Source: Emiliania huxleyi CCMP1516 (taxonomy: Eukaryota; Haptophyta; Isochrysidales; Noelaerhabdaceae). Taken from it: a stretch of 64,000 nt of DNA. The notes beneath the pieces are model-generated. The model worked only from the letters and a program-made list of their open reading frames with translations, was not told the origin of the DNA and searched no databases. The translations under genes and the position numbers were made by a program. Where the stretch lies: positions 353,572-417,571 of the forward strand of contig NW_005198537.1 of assembly GCF_000372725.1 (NCBI RefSeq), read 5' to 3'. Shown in pieces: positions 33,292 through 44,028 of this stretch. How positions within the stretch are numbered: the stretch's first letter is position 1; each line of letters opens with the position of its first letter.

Positions 33292-33786
33292 CTGCAACGC
33301 CCTGGAGGCGGCGGGAGGCGGTGGGAATTGGGTGCCGTGTGGCGGAGGATTGGAACTCGTGGGGTGATCTCTGCCTTGTCGCGGCGAAGGAAGGAGAGCC
33401 GCTCGGGAAGATTCGCCGCTGTTATGTCGCTGGTCAGGAACGTTGTTGCCTGTTCTTCGTTCATCGGGCTGGTGAGAGCGCTGCTCTGCATCAGGGGCGC
33501 GGCGATTCGAAGCCCGATCGCAGGCGTGATCGGACGCGTGATCCCCGCAGTTGTCGAGGCCAGCATGTCTAATTTGAGAGGCTGCGAGGGTGTGGCCCTG
33601 GTGCCTCCGGGGGGGCGGAAAGGGGGAAGAAACTTCGTCTCCTCACCATGGATTCTTGCGCACCACTTGGCACTGGCGCACCCTCACCAAAGCCCGATCC
33701 AGGCCCGAAATTGTGACACAAAGGCACACCTCCGGACCCGAATCACGTGCACTGTCGTGTCAATAGGACACTCTTCAACCCACTGC

Positions 33787-36085
33787 ATGCTCACGCTTGC
33801 TGCTGTCATGGCACCATCGCTCCGCCTCGGAACAGCTCGGGCTGCATCCAACCAGGGCGCGGCTCGGATGTCGTCGTCCGCCGCTGCTCCCACCAGCGCG
33901 CCATACGGCGCGTGGCCTTCGGCCGTCACAGCCAAGTTCATCACAACGTCGGGCGTGCGGATCGGCGGGCTCGGCTGCGACGATTCGGGCTCGGTCTACT
34001 GGCTCGAGGGCCGGCCGCAAGAGGGCGGCCGCCAGGTCGTCGTCAAGTATGCTCCCGGCGCCGAGGGCGCCTCTGAGCGCGGCGCCGTCGATGCGACGCC
34101 CAAGGACGCCAACGTGCGGACACGCGTGCACGAGTACGGCGGCGGAGCGCACCTGCTCACGCCCAAGGGCGTCGTCTACTCCGACTTCAAGTCGCAGCGC
34201 CTCTTCCTCGCGCCGGCGGGCGGCGGCGACGCCGTCTGCCTGACGCCCGAAAGTGCGTGGCCCGACGGGCAGTACCGGTTTGCCGACGCGCGGCTGACGC
34301 CCGACGGGCGGCACCTGGTGTGCGTGCGCGAGGACCACTCGCCGACCGCGGACGCCAAGCCGTCGGCGGTGCTGAACGAGGTCGTCTCTGTCGCGCTCGA
34401 CGGCTCTGGCGCGATGACGGTCCTCGCGACCGGCGCCGACTTTTACGCTGCGCCGCGGCTGAGCCCGGACGGACGCACGCTCGCCTACATCACGTGGGAG
34501 CACCCGAGCATGCCGTGGGACGCCACCACGCTGCGCGTCCGCCCGCTCGGCCCGCTCGCCACCGCCGAGGGCGCGGGCGAGGACGAGACGGCCGCGAGCA
34601 CCGCGGGGCACGCGCGGGTCGCGGGCGCCGACGCGGAGGGCTGCATGTCCGACGGCGACATCTCGGTGCAGCAGCCCGCCTTCTCTCCCTCGGGCGCGCT
34701 CTACTTCATCAGCGATGAGAGCGGCTTCTGGAACCTGTACCGCGCGCCGCCCGACGGCGGCTACGCGTCGGCCGTCAACGTGCTGCCCCGCCCGACGGAC
34801 TTTGGCGGCGGCTCGCCCGGCTGGCAGTTCGGGCAGCAGGGCTTCGCCTTCCTGCAGGACGGGCGCGTCGTCGCAACCTACGTCGACCGCGGCAGCGGCC
34901 AGTCGCGCCTCGTCCTGCTCGACGACGTTGCGGCGCCGACGCCGAGCGAGTTTGGGTCGGAGGAGGGGCTCCCCTTCTTCTTCGGCTCGCTCGTTGAGTC
35001 GAGCGACGACGGCGCGCTCTACATGCTCGGCGGCTCGCCGCAGCGCGCGAGCGGCGTTTACAGGTGGTCCGGGCTGCTGCCGGGCGGCGGCGGAGCGGCG
35101 GAGATGATTGCGTGCTCCTCGTCGTCCGAGATTGACGAGTCCCTCGTCAGCGTGCCCAGGCCGGTCGAGTTCCCGGCGCCGATGGGCACCTCGTACGGCT
35201 ACTACTACCCGCCGCGCAACGACGCGTTCACGTCGGACGAGGCGGCGCCGCCGCTGCTCGTCAAGGCGCACGGAGGGCCCACCGCCGCTACCTCGACCGC
35301 CTTCAACCCGGCGATCCAGTTCTGGACGTCGCGCGGCTTTGCGGTGCTCGACGTGGACTACGGCGGCTCGATGGGCTACGGCCGCGACTACCGCCGCCGG
35401 CTGCGCGGCAACTGGGGCGTGTGCGACATCGACGACGTGTGCGCGGGCGCGCAGCACCTCGTGGCCGAGGGGCTCGCCGACCCAAAGCGGCTCGCCATAG
35501 ACGGGGGGTCGGCGGGCGGGTACACGACGCTGGGCGCGCTGGCCTTCAAGGACATCTTCACGGCTGGGTGCAGCCTGTACGGCGTCGCCGACCTCGGCTG
35601 CCTCGCCGGCGACACGCACAAGTTCGAGAGCCGCTACCTGGACGGGCTGGTCGGCAAGTACCCGGAGGACAAGCAGCTGTACGACGAACGCGCGCCGATC
35701 AACGCCGTCGACTCGCTCTCGTGCCCCGTGCTGCTGCTCCAGGGCGACGAGGACAAGATTGTCCCGCCCAACCAGGCAGCCTCGAGCCACGCACTCCCGC
35801 CCTCGCCACCCACCCAACCCGCCCTTGCGCCGCTCCCTCGCCCGCGGACTCGTGAGAGGCCGGGCGCCCCCCCTCCCCCGGCAGGCGGAGCTCATGCACG
35901 CGGCGCTGCTCAAGAAGGGGCTGCCGTGCGCGCTCAAGATGTACCAGGGCGAGCAGCACGGCTTCCGAAAGGCGGAGAACATCGAGGACGCGCTCAACTC
36001 AGAGCTCTTCTTCTTCTCGCGCGTCTTTGGCATCGAGCCGACGCCCAATGCCGCCCCTTTTGACATCGACAACATGCCGGCGTGA
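33787..36085 (+). CDS. S9-family serine peptidase (acylaminoacyl-peptidase / dipeptidyl peptidase type)
   Basis: Prolyl-oligopeptidase-fold enzyme with an N-terminal beta-propeller and C-terminal alpha/beta hydrolase. Exons 33787-35775 and 35885-36085, joined at PPNQ|AELMHAALLKKG by a GC-AG intron, give 729 aa. The propeller has repeated blades ending in phrases such as ADARLTPDGRHLVCVRED and PRLSPDGRTLAYITWE. The catalytic triad is S575 (DGGSAGGYTT), D654 (LQGDEDKIVPP) and H688 (GEQHGF). DYGGSMGYGRDYR is also typical. Another Met at 33808 could be the start; the first 40 residues are Ala/Ser-rich and could target an organelle. The frame is open for 150 codons upstream, but that part is antisense to the light-harvesting gene region and not protein-like. 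Confidence 0.93.
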
Positions 36086-36330
36086 TTCACAGCCGCGCGC
36101 GCCGGATGCACGTGTCGTTGGCGGATCTCTAGATCTCAGGTGCGCAGCGACCCCGGGGGTTTGCTCGCCGGCTATGGCCTCTCATCCACCCCTCTCTGTT
36201 GTTCTAGGCACATACCTCATAGCTCATACGTGCTCTACGGCTGGTTTTTAGTCTCGCTCTCGGGTGATTTATTTCTTTTCCCTTGCTGCTCAGTAAAGGT
36301 CTAAAAAAACGAGAACGAATGCGGATCGTC

Positions 36331-37603
36331 TCAATACCCTCGCTCCACGTCATACCGGTTGGGGATCTCTCCGCAGCGCGCCCCCTCCTCGAGCATGCCG
36401 ACCAGCTCGGCCACGCGGTCCCGCGCCTTCGAGTCGGAGAGCTGGCCGCAGTGAGGCGACATGACCACGTTCGGGAGCTCGTGGAAGGGGCAGCCGACGC
36501 TCGACGGCCCGCAGCCCTCGTTGCCGAGCCCCTGGCCCTTGAGCATCTGCGAGGGAGGGCGGAGGCCGCGCCGCGCGAGGAGTGCGTGCCGCGGGTCCGA
36601 GACAGGCGGGCGGGCGTCGGGTGTAGTTGCACCGGGTAGTTGTACCACACGTCGAGCCCGGCGCCGCCGAGCTGGCCGTCCCTCAGCGCGGCGTAGAGCG
36701 GCGCCTCCTCCACCACGCTGCCGCGGCCGACGTTGACGAGCAGCGCGCCCACCGGGAGCAGCGCGAGCTGCCGCGCGCCGACCAGCGCCTGGAGAGGCGG
36801 GGGAGGGTGGCGGCGGTGGGAGGGCGGAGGGCGGCGGCGGCGCAGTCTCGTGGTTGGCGCGCCTCGGTGTCGGCGGTGCCGGGCAGGCAGACGACGAGGA
36901 CAAAGGCGCGGCGCAGCAGCGCGTCCAGGTCGGCCGACGGGTGGACGGTGGCGACGCCGTCGAAGTGCGGCCTCGCGGCGCTGCGGCGGCAGGCGAGCAC
37001 GTGCATGCCGAGCCCCTGCAGCGCCTTTGCGACTCTGCCGCCCACCGCGCCGTAGCCGAGCACGAGCGCCGTGCGGCCGCCGAGGGTCGGAGGCGGCGCG
37101 CTCGTCCCCCCGACCGCCCAGCCCGCCGTCCACGGCTGCTCCCCGCGGAGCGACTCGGCCCGCAGCCTCGCGTCCCGCGCAAGCACGCCCTTGGCCGCGG
37201 CGAGCAGCAGGCCGACGGCGAGCTCGCTGGTCGACTGCGCGTTGAAGTGCGCGTTGTGCAGCGAGAGGTGCGGCCGAGCGCGCAGCAGCAGCCGCGTCGT
37301 CACCGTCGGGCCGGCGAACGGCACGATCACAGCTCGCAGCCGCTTTAGGCTGTCGAGTGCCTCGGCCGACGGGAGCCGCGCGACGAAGACGGTGGCTTCC
37401 GGCGGGGCCCGGCTCATCTCCGTGCCCCACGAGAGCGTCACGCCCGGCGAGAGGCTGGCCGCTGCCGCCTCGAGCAGCGGCAGCTCGTCCACGTCCGCCT
37501 CGTGGAGCAGATAGAAGGCGACCACGGACCACCGCCGCCGCCGTCGCCGCACGAGGTAGACGGCGGCGGCGGTGGCGGCGAGCGAGGCGGCGACGAGGCG
37601 CAT
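36331..37603 (-). CDS. Membrane-tethered D-2-hydroxyacid dehydrogenase
   Basis: NAD(P)-dependent oxidoreductase of the D-isomer 2-hydroxyacid dehydrogenase family; substrate unknown. Exons (minus): 37603-36863, 36788-36633 and 36546-36331, 370 aa. An N-terminal hydrophobic helix followed by a basic run ([13 protein letters not shown]) suggests a signal anchor. The dinucleotide site is [17 protein letters not shown], the substrate Arg is in [13 protein letters not shown], and the catalytic His is in VVMSPHCGQ. Intron 1 is GC-AG (36862-36789) and intron 2 GT-AG. In-frame ATGs upstream (37657 frame) are preceded by Cys/Val-rich low-complexity sequence, so the ATG at 37601-37603 is preferred. Both it and the next upstream gene lie on the minus strand. 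Confidence 0.88.
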
Positions 37604-37846
37604 ACACACACACACGCACGCACGCGACAACGTGTGCGGTCGTCGCCAGCTGGTCACCCCGTCGTGGCGAGAGTTCCGGATTTTTTTTTGCGAGACGGCC
37701 GGGTGGAGTGAGAGACGCCACGCCGGGGCACGTTCTTCACGCCATGCGCAACGGCTTCTCAGCGGTGTGCGTGCGCCTGGAGAACAGGGAGGGGGGAGTC
37801 GGGCTGCCGCGGGAGAGAAGGCCGCGGGGTGATCCCGGCACGCCGA

Positions 37847-38824
37847 TCACTCGCTTGTGCCGCGTGAGGTTGTAATTGCTCGCGAAGGCGGCGTCGCACC
37901 GTATCCTCCCCCCGCGTGGAGCTGCACGTTAGCGAGGCCTCGCACCGTATCCTCCCCCCGCGTCGCCGAGTCCATCCCCCCCCATCGGTTGGTCTCGCGT
38001 GGCCTCCCCTCCATCCGGATGGTGTACGCCCTCCTCACCGCTGCAGCCGGGTGTTGTAGTCCCGCCAGAGTGTTCACCGCTATGTCCTTGGCCAGGTTGG
38101 TTGCCGGGTCCATCGTTCCGCACCCTCCCAGCTCTAGCGGGAGCAGCACCATCTCCATCGCCGCCGAGCGCTGGGCAGTGAGCGGGGTGGGGGCTAGCCG
38201 GAGGGCCCGCAACGACGCCCGAGCGGCCACCACACGGGCCGTCTCCAACACCTCGGGGTCCGGGGGGTGGGCCACCCACATCAGCTTCACTCGTTGGTAC
38301 AGCACACCCGCCGCTGCTAGCGTCGTCACAGGGAAGTTCGGTTGGATGGACGCCGTGCTTCTGTCAGTGAAGGAGCAGCCGCGCACTCCGCCGCCGCTGG
38401 GCGGCGGCGGCACGCGCGCGGCGGCGGCCGGGCCCGCAGGCGCGGCGGGCTGGCCACCCGCGGTGGCACCCTGCGGCTGCGATGCGGCTGCGGCGGCGTA
38501 CGTCTTGGGCGCCGGCTCCGCGGCTGGCGGCGCGGCGGCAGGGGCGGGCGGCGCCGCAGGGCTCGCGCTCGCAGGCGGCTCCGTGGCCTGCGCCTGCCGC
38601 TCGTGGCGCACGGCGCGCTCGAGCTGCGAGTGCGGGTGCAGCTGTACGATGACGTCGCCGCTCTGCGTCGCGGTGAAGGAGACCGAGTACGGCGCTTCGC
38701 CGTCGTTCTTCTTCTCCGCGTAGACGAGCGCGTAGTCGCACACCTGTCGTTGGTGGTCAGTGAAGATGGTCTCTGTGCAGCGCTCGGCGGAGCCGACGCG
38801 AGAGAAGTGCCGCCTGAACGCCAT
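37847..38824 (-). CDS. Unknown N-terminal domain followed by reverse-transcriptase-thumb-like segment
   Basis: Uninterrupted 325-aa frame, ATG at 38822-38824. Residues 1-75 (FTDHQRQVCDYALVYAEKKN ... SFTATQSGDVIVQLHPHSQL) look like a small globular domain not recognised. 80-150 is Ala/Pro-rich linker. Residues 170-290 (TLAAAGVLYQRVKLMWVA ... MVLLPLELGGCGTMDPATNL) resemble the end of a non-LTR reverse transcriptase, where an L-P-L-x-x-G-G-x-G box is characteristic. This may be a host gene whose 3' end was replaced by retroelement sequence, or one retroelement-derived ORF. The ATG lies exactly between the arms of an 11-bp inverted repeat. Confidence 0.4.
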   Translation of the reverse strand: MAFRRHFSRVGSAERCTETIFTDHQRQVCDYALVYAEKKNDGEAPYSVSFTATQSGDVIVQLHPHSQLERAVRHERQAQATEPPASASPAAPPAPAAAPPAAEPAPKTYAAAAASQPQGATAGGQPAAPAGPAAAARVPPPPSGGGVRGCSFTDRSTASIQPNFPVTTLAAAGVLYQRVKLMWVAHPPDPEVLETARVVAARASLRALRLAPTPLTAQRSAAMEMVLLPLELGGCGTMDPATNLAKDIAVNTLAGLQHPAAAVRRAYTIRMEGRPRETNRWGGMDSATRGEDTVRGLANVQLHAGGGYGATPPSRAITTSRGTSE

Positions 38825-38835
38825 GCGTTCAGGCG
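38811..38835 (-). promoter_or_regulatory. Inverted repeat centred on a start codon
   Basis: cgcctgaacgc (38811-38821) and gcgttcaggcg (38825-38835) are perfect reverse complements separated only by cat, the ATG of the minus-strand ORF. In the mRNA the start codon would sit in a three-base loop of an 11-bp stem. Confidence 0.7.
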
Positions 38836-38911
38836 CTGTTTGAATGTGTTACACTGACAGAAAGAAAGAAAGCCGGGCGGATTTCTTTTTAGGCGCGGGC
38901 GGCTGAACATC

Positions 38912-40139
38912 ATGGGCGTCCGTCTCTTGTCACTCGCGGCGCTGGTCGCGAGGGCGGCTGCGTTCGACTTTGACGACGAGGCGCCAGCGGCGGCGGTGCC
39001 CGCCAAGCCCAAGCCGGCCCCCGAGACCAGCAAAACCGTCTCGCTGCTGCACCGCATCGGCGACGCCGGCGCGTTTGCAGAGCGCTCGAAGCTGTGGTAT
39101 CGCGAGGCTGCCTCGGCGGGCGGCGGCCTGCGAGTGCGGCTCGGGCCCGCGAAGCTGAGCGGCGCCGAGCGGGACGCCTTCGCCGCCCTCCTCGACTCTG
39201 GCGGCCACTACACCCTCCGCCTGCCCTCCAACTTTTCGGCGCCCGCCGACTCGCCGCCGGTGTTTGCGTCGGTGTCGGCGTGCTCGCTCGCCGAGTCGCG
39301 CTTCGAGGAGGCGATCGAGCTGACCTTCTCCACCGCAGGGACGCTGACCTCGGTCTCGTACACCGTGCCGGCCGCCTCCGAATGCCCTCCCACTTTGCCG
39401 CTCGCGGCGACCGAGGTGCGGCCGCCGCACCGCACGCGCGCCGCAGCGGCGCCCCGAAGAAGGGCCGGCCTGCTCCCCGGCAGGTGGGCTTCTCCACCAC
39501 GGTCACCATCACCTACCCCTCCGAGGGCCCGCGCCCGATCGGCCGCGTGCACGACGCCGCCTTCCTGCCGCACCAGGCGGCAAAGGCGCGCGCCGAGAGC
39601 AGCAGCTCCCTCTCCTCCTCCCCTCCCCTCCCCCCTCTCCCCTCCCCTCCCCCTTCCCCACTCCACCCCCCTCTCCGCTCCCCCGCCTGCCGTCCTCGCC
39701 CCCACAACCACCTCTCAGCAATGCCCCCGCCGCCCGCCCCTCAGGCGCAGCAGGAGGCGGCCAAGGCGAGCGGCGGCAAGGACGGGGACGGCAAGCCGCA
39801 GGCAGCCGGCCCTCGTGCCACCCCCTCTCCCACCGCCCCCTCCTCCCGCTGTCTCGTCCTCCGCCTCCCCCCTCTCCCCCCTCCCCTGCCCCCGCCCATC
39901 CCTCGCCGCTGCTTCCACAGGAGCCGCCAAAGTCCTTCCTGCAGCAGTACTGGATGTACATCGTGCCCGTCTTCCTCGCCCTCTCGATGGGCGGAGGCGA
40001 GGCTCCAAAGGAGGGCGGCGAGGGCGGCGGCGAGGGCGGCGGCGAGGGCGGCGGCGGAGCGGCCTCGGGCGGCGGCGGCGGCAAGGCTGGCGGCGGCGGC
40101 GGCGGTGGAGGCGGAGGGAAGGGTGGCAAGCGGAAGTGA
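38912..40139 (+). CDS. EMC10: ER membrane protein complex subunit 10 (EMC10)
   Basis: Subunit of the EMC insertase at the endoplasmic reticulum. Exons 38912-39415, 39484-39585, 39745-39801 and 39921-40139 give 293 aa; all phases are 0. It has a signal peptide (MGVRLLSLAALVARAAA), a luminal beta-rich domain, and then the family's hallmark end: SFLQQYWMYIVPVFLALSMG followed by a long Gly-rich cytosolic tail ending KGGKRK. The animal protein likewise ends YWMYIIPV...MSG plus a poly-Gly tail. Intron 1 is GT-AG; introns 2 and 3 are GC-AG (39586, 39802). It starts 87 bp from the divergent unknown gene at 38824, so the two probably share a promoter region. Confidence 0.92.
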
Positions 40140-42513
40140 CGTCCGCTCGCGTGTGAGAACGGGAGATCGCCGCGAGAGGTGGTGCCGCGCTGCGGCTGCG
40201 GCTCCTCCTCCGCACCCAGCGGCCTCGCAGGAGAGGATGAGGAGGTGGGAGCGCCGACGAGCACGTCGGGTGCGCGGTTGTGTGTGCGCCTCGCGCTGAT
40301 GTTGGGGAGCACTTTGCTGTGTTTTGTACATAGAATCGTCTTTTTCTTTTGTGCTTGGCAGTCGAGGGAGTCCTCGTTGGCGATGAAGGTGGCGACATCG
40401 AATCGCGGCCGACACACGTCACGGGAGGAATGGGCGATGAGCGGGAACGATGCGCGCTACGACGCCGACTCCGCCGTGCTCGTGGAGCACGCCAAGATGC
40501 AATGGCTCGCTTGCTTCTCGAACTCGATTCAGCTCTCTCGGCAGCAGAAGTGGGGCTGGAGCGGGTGGGGGTGGATGCCGATTGAGGGGGAGCGTCTCCA
40601 GCTGCGCCCTGTGGCAGCTGCGCCCTGTGGCAGCTAGTCGAGGGACTTGGTAGTTGTGACCCCCCTGAGTGAGGACAGGAGAGAGAGAGCGTTTTGTGGT
40701 GTTGGTGTACGCAATAACGGGACAGGGTGGTTGTTCTCTCTATCTCCTCTTCTAGCTCTTAGCATGAGCTGCGCCCGGTGTCCGACCCCTTTTGCGCAGC
40801 AACACGTGGGGACGTGAGGGAGACGTGTGGGGCTATGACTAGCCAAAAAAGAGGAAGATTTTTCCAATCTGTTGTATAGTAGCCACTGGCCCACTGAGCA
40901 CTGTGCACTGAAGCGTGAAGGCGCGTGCAAGTCCTGTAATAAATAAATCAAATCTCCAGGAAAGATGGGACGCACGAACACAGAGGCACAGCGCGCACCC
41001 CGCCCCGCTCGCAGGGCGTGCATCACACAGCTCACAGGTGGCGAACTACAGAGGAATTCTTTTTCCATCCACGATGGTCGCCGCTTCCGACATCACTGCT
41101 GGCCCTGTCTCATAGAGAGCTGCCGGCAGAAGAGCAAGCTGTTTGGAGAGAGAGAGTGAGAGAGATGTCTTGTTTTTGTTGAATTGATGAAGAGCAAGAA
41201 ATGAAAAAAGCGGATATTGTAAACGCGGGTTCACCTCCCGTGAGCCGTGCGTATCTCCGTTCGTCGAGCTCGGGCGCCGGGTGATCGGGGGGAAGGTGAG
41301 GCAGAAGCTCAACGAGGTGAGCGCCGTTACGGGGGGCGATTGCGGTGCCTTCTGGCAGCAGCTGATGCTGTACGCTGAGCGGGAGCCGATCACGCAGGGG
41401 TGCTCCGAGCTGCTTCTCGTCCGCGCGAAAGGCGAGCCGAGAGAGGCTGCTGCTGGCCTGTGCGCTCGCGCCGCTAAGAGCTGTTCTGCCCGCATCCGCC
41501 TGCTCCACCGCCATCGCCTCGAGGTGAGCCGCCTGGGCTTGATCGTCGGCGCGCTTAGCAGAGACTCGCTGGTCTCGCTCGCGCCTCTCCGCCTCTTTAC
41601 GCTCGAGGCGGCGCCGCTCCTTGTACTGTTTAGGTGAGACGTCGTCTGGCTCAGAGATGGCAGATACGGAAGAAGAAGAGGTGGGCGCAGCCCTCGCCTA
41701 CAACTCGAGGGCGCACCCGGTGAACGCCGGCTTGTGTGTTTGTATTCTGATTCGATCTTTCGCCGCCTCCCGTCGCTTCAGCTCTGCTTTGGATTGTTTG
41801 CGGTTGACGAGGCAGAACCGCCTCGGCATACTTCTCCCTGCAGATCAGGGGAGGCGGGAGATTGACGGCGAGGGTGGTACAGAACAGGGCAATCTGGACA
41901 CGCTCTCTTGAACGGGCAAGGTTTCCACTGCCGCCAGAGGCAACACGTGGGGCGGTGGGCGCCGAAACGCGCGTCGCAGGCGTCGAAGTGGACGGCCGCC
42001 GGCGATACCTCCGCTGAGCTCGACTGTCGACACTTTAAACACAGAGACCTCGAGGACGTGCGCCGAGTTTCAGCATACCAAATGAGAGAGATCTCACGCC
42101 GCGCGTAGGGCCCTTAGGGGCCTAGAGAACACAACCCCCTCTCTCTTTTCTCCCAGTAAGCTAAAAAAAAGTACCAAATGAGAGGGAAAGTGGGAAAGGG
42201 CAGAACTTTTTGCAAGTTACCTTTGCACGTATACTACGCGAGATCCGAGAGAAGCGCGAGAGACGACGCGAGATCCGAGAGAAGCGAGAGAGACGACGCG
42301 AGATCCGTCCGAGAGAAAGAAGCGAGAGAGACTGCGCGAGGAGCGCGAAAGACACCAGACAGAGAGCGAGACTGAGCGCATACGCGTGGGACGGAGCACG
42401 CACACGAGACGCGTCAAGTCTAGAGAGGCCGGGGGCGCGAAAGGCGCCCGGGGCCGTGCGCGGGAGAGGGGGTGCAGGTACAGCCCCCCCCCCCTTCTTG
42501 AGCGGACTAGCCC
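40140..42513. repeat. Repeat-rich spacer
   Basis: 40629-40805 is the second copy of dispersed repeat A (see 11919-12096). 40938-41075 is the second copy of the repeat at 3614-3785, and it also ends in gaattctttttcc. 42239-42310 has three tandem units of cgagatccgagagaagcgagagagacga. 42480-42495 is a C run. An open frame at 41281-41637 (RQKLNEVSAVTGGDCGAFWQ) looks mildly protein-like but has no support. Confidence 0.65.
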
Positions 42514-44028
42514 TCAGCACCTGCGGGGCTTCTTCGCGCGGTGCTCGAAGTGGCCGGTCAACGCCGCGACGACACGGTTGCCGAGAGTCGTCCCTGCGCC
42601 TGCGCGCTTGCAGGGCATCGCGTCGGATGGATTCTGGAAGACAAAGGTGTGAAGCTCGGAAGCGCCCCCCATGTAGGCGTTGAAGCAGACCGCAGGGAAG
42701 CTCCAGCCGAGGTCGTCGCCGAGGTCCAGCATCGGCATGCGGAAGCCAGCCGTCCTGGCCGCAGCAGTGAGGCCCTGCCAGGCCTCCTGAAGCTTCGACC
42801 TCACCCAGTGGGTCTTGCGCGGCCCCGGCGCGACGAACGCTTGAGTCGCGTGGAAGGGTTTAGCGCTCGCGTCGCGGAGCTGCTCGCGGAGCCGTTCCTC
42901 GAGCCGCCCGGCGAGGCCGGCCGCCTTGTAGTCGTCCAGGTCGCTGACGGCGGTGGCGAGGAAGGAGCCGGACTCCGTCGCGATTCGTGCAGCGCTCAGG
43001 CTGAGCGCCAGCAGCCCGCGCCGCTGCTCGTCGGTCCAGTCGAAGGGGCACGAGTACCGGACCGCGCCAATCTTCAGCTTCTGGCACACGATCGTCATCT
43101 CCAGGACGTACCTGAGCACTCGCGGAGAGGGTGTGGCGGAGACCTCAGTGGATGGGGGAGAGACAGAGGTGCAAGATACGCACCAGAAGGATCCGAAAAC
43201 GGCCAGGTCGCCCGCGAACCGGAGCCCAAACTTGGAGCCGGCGCCGCAAGACTGCTGCACCACGGAGAAGCCCGCAAACTCTCCGGCGGGGAAGGGCGCG
43301 TCGGCAACGATCCGCTCGAGCAACGCGGTCGGCTCGAGGGAGCTGTGCTTCAGCGTCACAACCTGGAAGTCGTAATCAGACAGAAACATTTGGTCGGACT
43401 CGGCCTCGGACACAAAGGGCTTGGACCACCGGGAAAGCGCATAGTCCGTGTCGCCCGCGCCCGGGTTTGTGGCGACTTGCGGGACTGCTGGCTTGGGCGA
43501 GTTTGGTGGTGAGCCGCTGAGATCCACTACGAGATCCCCAGGCTGTGGGGGGCACGCCGGCCGCTTGCCGGTTGCAACCCCGGGCGGCGGGGGGCGGGGG
43601 GAAGCACCCAGGAGGCAGCCGGCGGAGGAGGAGGAGGAGGGGTAGGAGGCGGAGAGTTGTGGCGGCGTGGTAACCGGCGGAGCGGGGGGTGGCGGAGTGG
43701 CGACCGGCAGAGCAGCGGGCGGCTCCATCGCCTCCACATGCTGCACCAGTGCATGCAGGGCTTGCTCCGCCGTTGACAGAAGCCCCAACAGGGCATCATC
43801 CTCCGCCTCCGCCATCGCCGCTGTTGCATTCGCTGCGGCTTCGAAAGCCCGCTCGATTCCAGCCTGCTCTGACTTTGCCGCGCGCGCCGCCGCGGAGTCC
43901 CACCCCTTTGCGGCCGCTGTGGCGACGGCGCCCTTCAAGCGCCACGCCTCCCCGATCCGCGCAGGGTTGAATCCCTCCCATATTTTTGCTTTCGCCGGCG
44001 GCAGCCGCTCCAGGTCAGGGGGCGGCAT
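42514..44028 (-). CDS. Unknown 480-aa protein
   Basis: ATG at 44026-44028. A 72-base GT-AG intron (43183-43112, phase 2) is placed so that FGSFW joins YVLEMTIVCQKLKIGAVRYS; the frame happens to remain open through it. Residues 1-110 are helical and Ala/Glu-rich, 115-190 are Pro/Ser-rich, and the rest is globular with many aromatic residues. It ends in a basic HRAKKPRRC that could be a nuclear signal. No known domain is recognised and there is no signal peptide or membrane helix. Coherent composition and the clean intron support a real gene. Confidence 0.6.
   Translation of the reverse strand: MPPPDLERLPPAKAKIWEGFNPARIGEAWRLKGAVATAAAKGWDSAAARAAKSEQAGIERAFEAAANATAAMAEAEDDALLGLLSTAEQALHALVQHVEAMEPPAALPVATPPPPAPPVTTPPQLSASYPSSSSSAGCLLGASPRPPPPGVATGKRPACPPQPGDLVVDLSGSPPNSPKPAVPQVATNPGAGDTDYALSRWSKPFVSEAESDQMFLSDYDFQVVTLKHSSLEPTALLERIVADAPFPAGEFAGFSVVQQSCGAGSKFGLRFAGDLAVFGSFWCVSCTSVSPPSTEVSATPSPRVLRYVLEMTIVCQKLKIGAVRYSCPFDWTDEQRRGLLALSLSAARIATESGSFLATAVSDLDDYKAAGLAGRLEERLREQLRDASAKPFHATQAFVAPGPRKTHWVRSKLQEAWQGLTAAARTAGFRMPMLDLGDDLGWSFPAVCFNAYMGGASELHTFVFQNPSDAMPCKRAGAGTTLGNRVVAALTGHFEHRAKKPRRC

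Noticed and set aside
33328..33786. N-terminal 153 codons of the 911-codon frame containing the S9 peptidase
   Set aside because: No resemblance to S9 enzymes, overlaps the antisense region of the light-harvesting gene, and a well-placed ATG occurs at 33787.
33775..36111. 778-codon minus-strand frame
   Set aside because: Antisense shadow of the S9 peptidase, made of low-complexity Arg/Val/Ala sequence.
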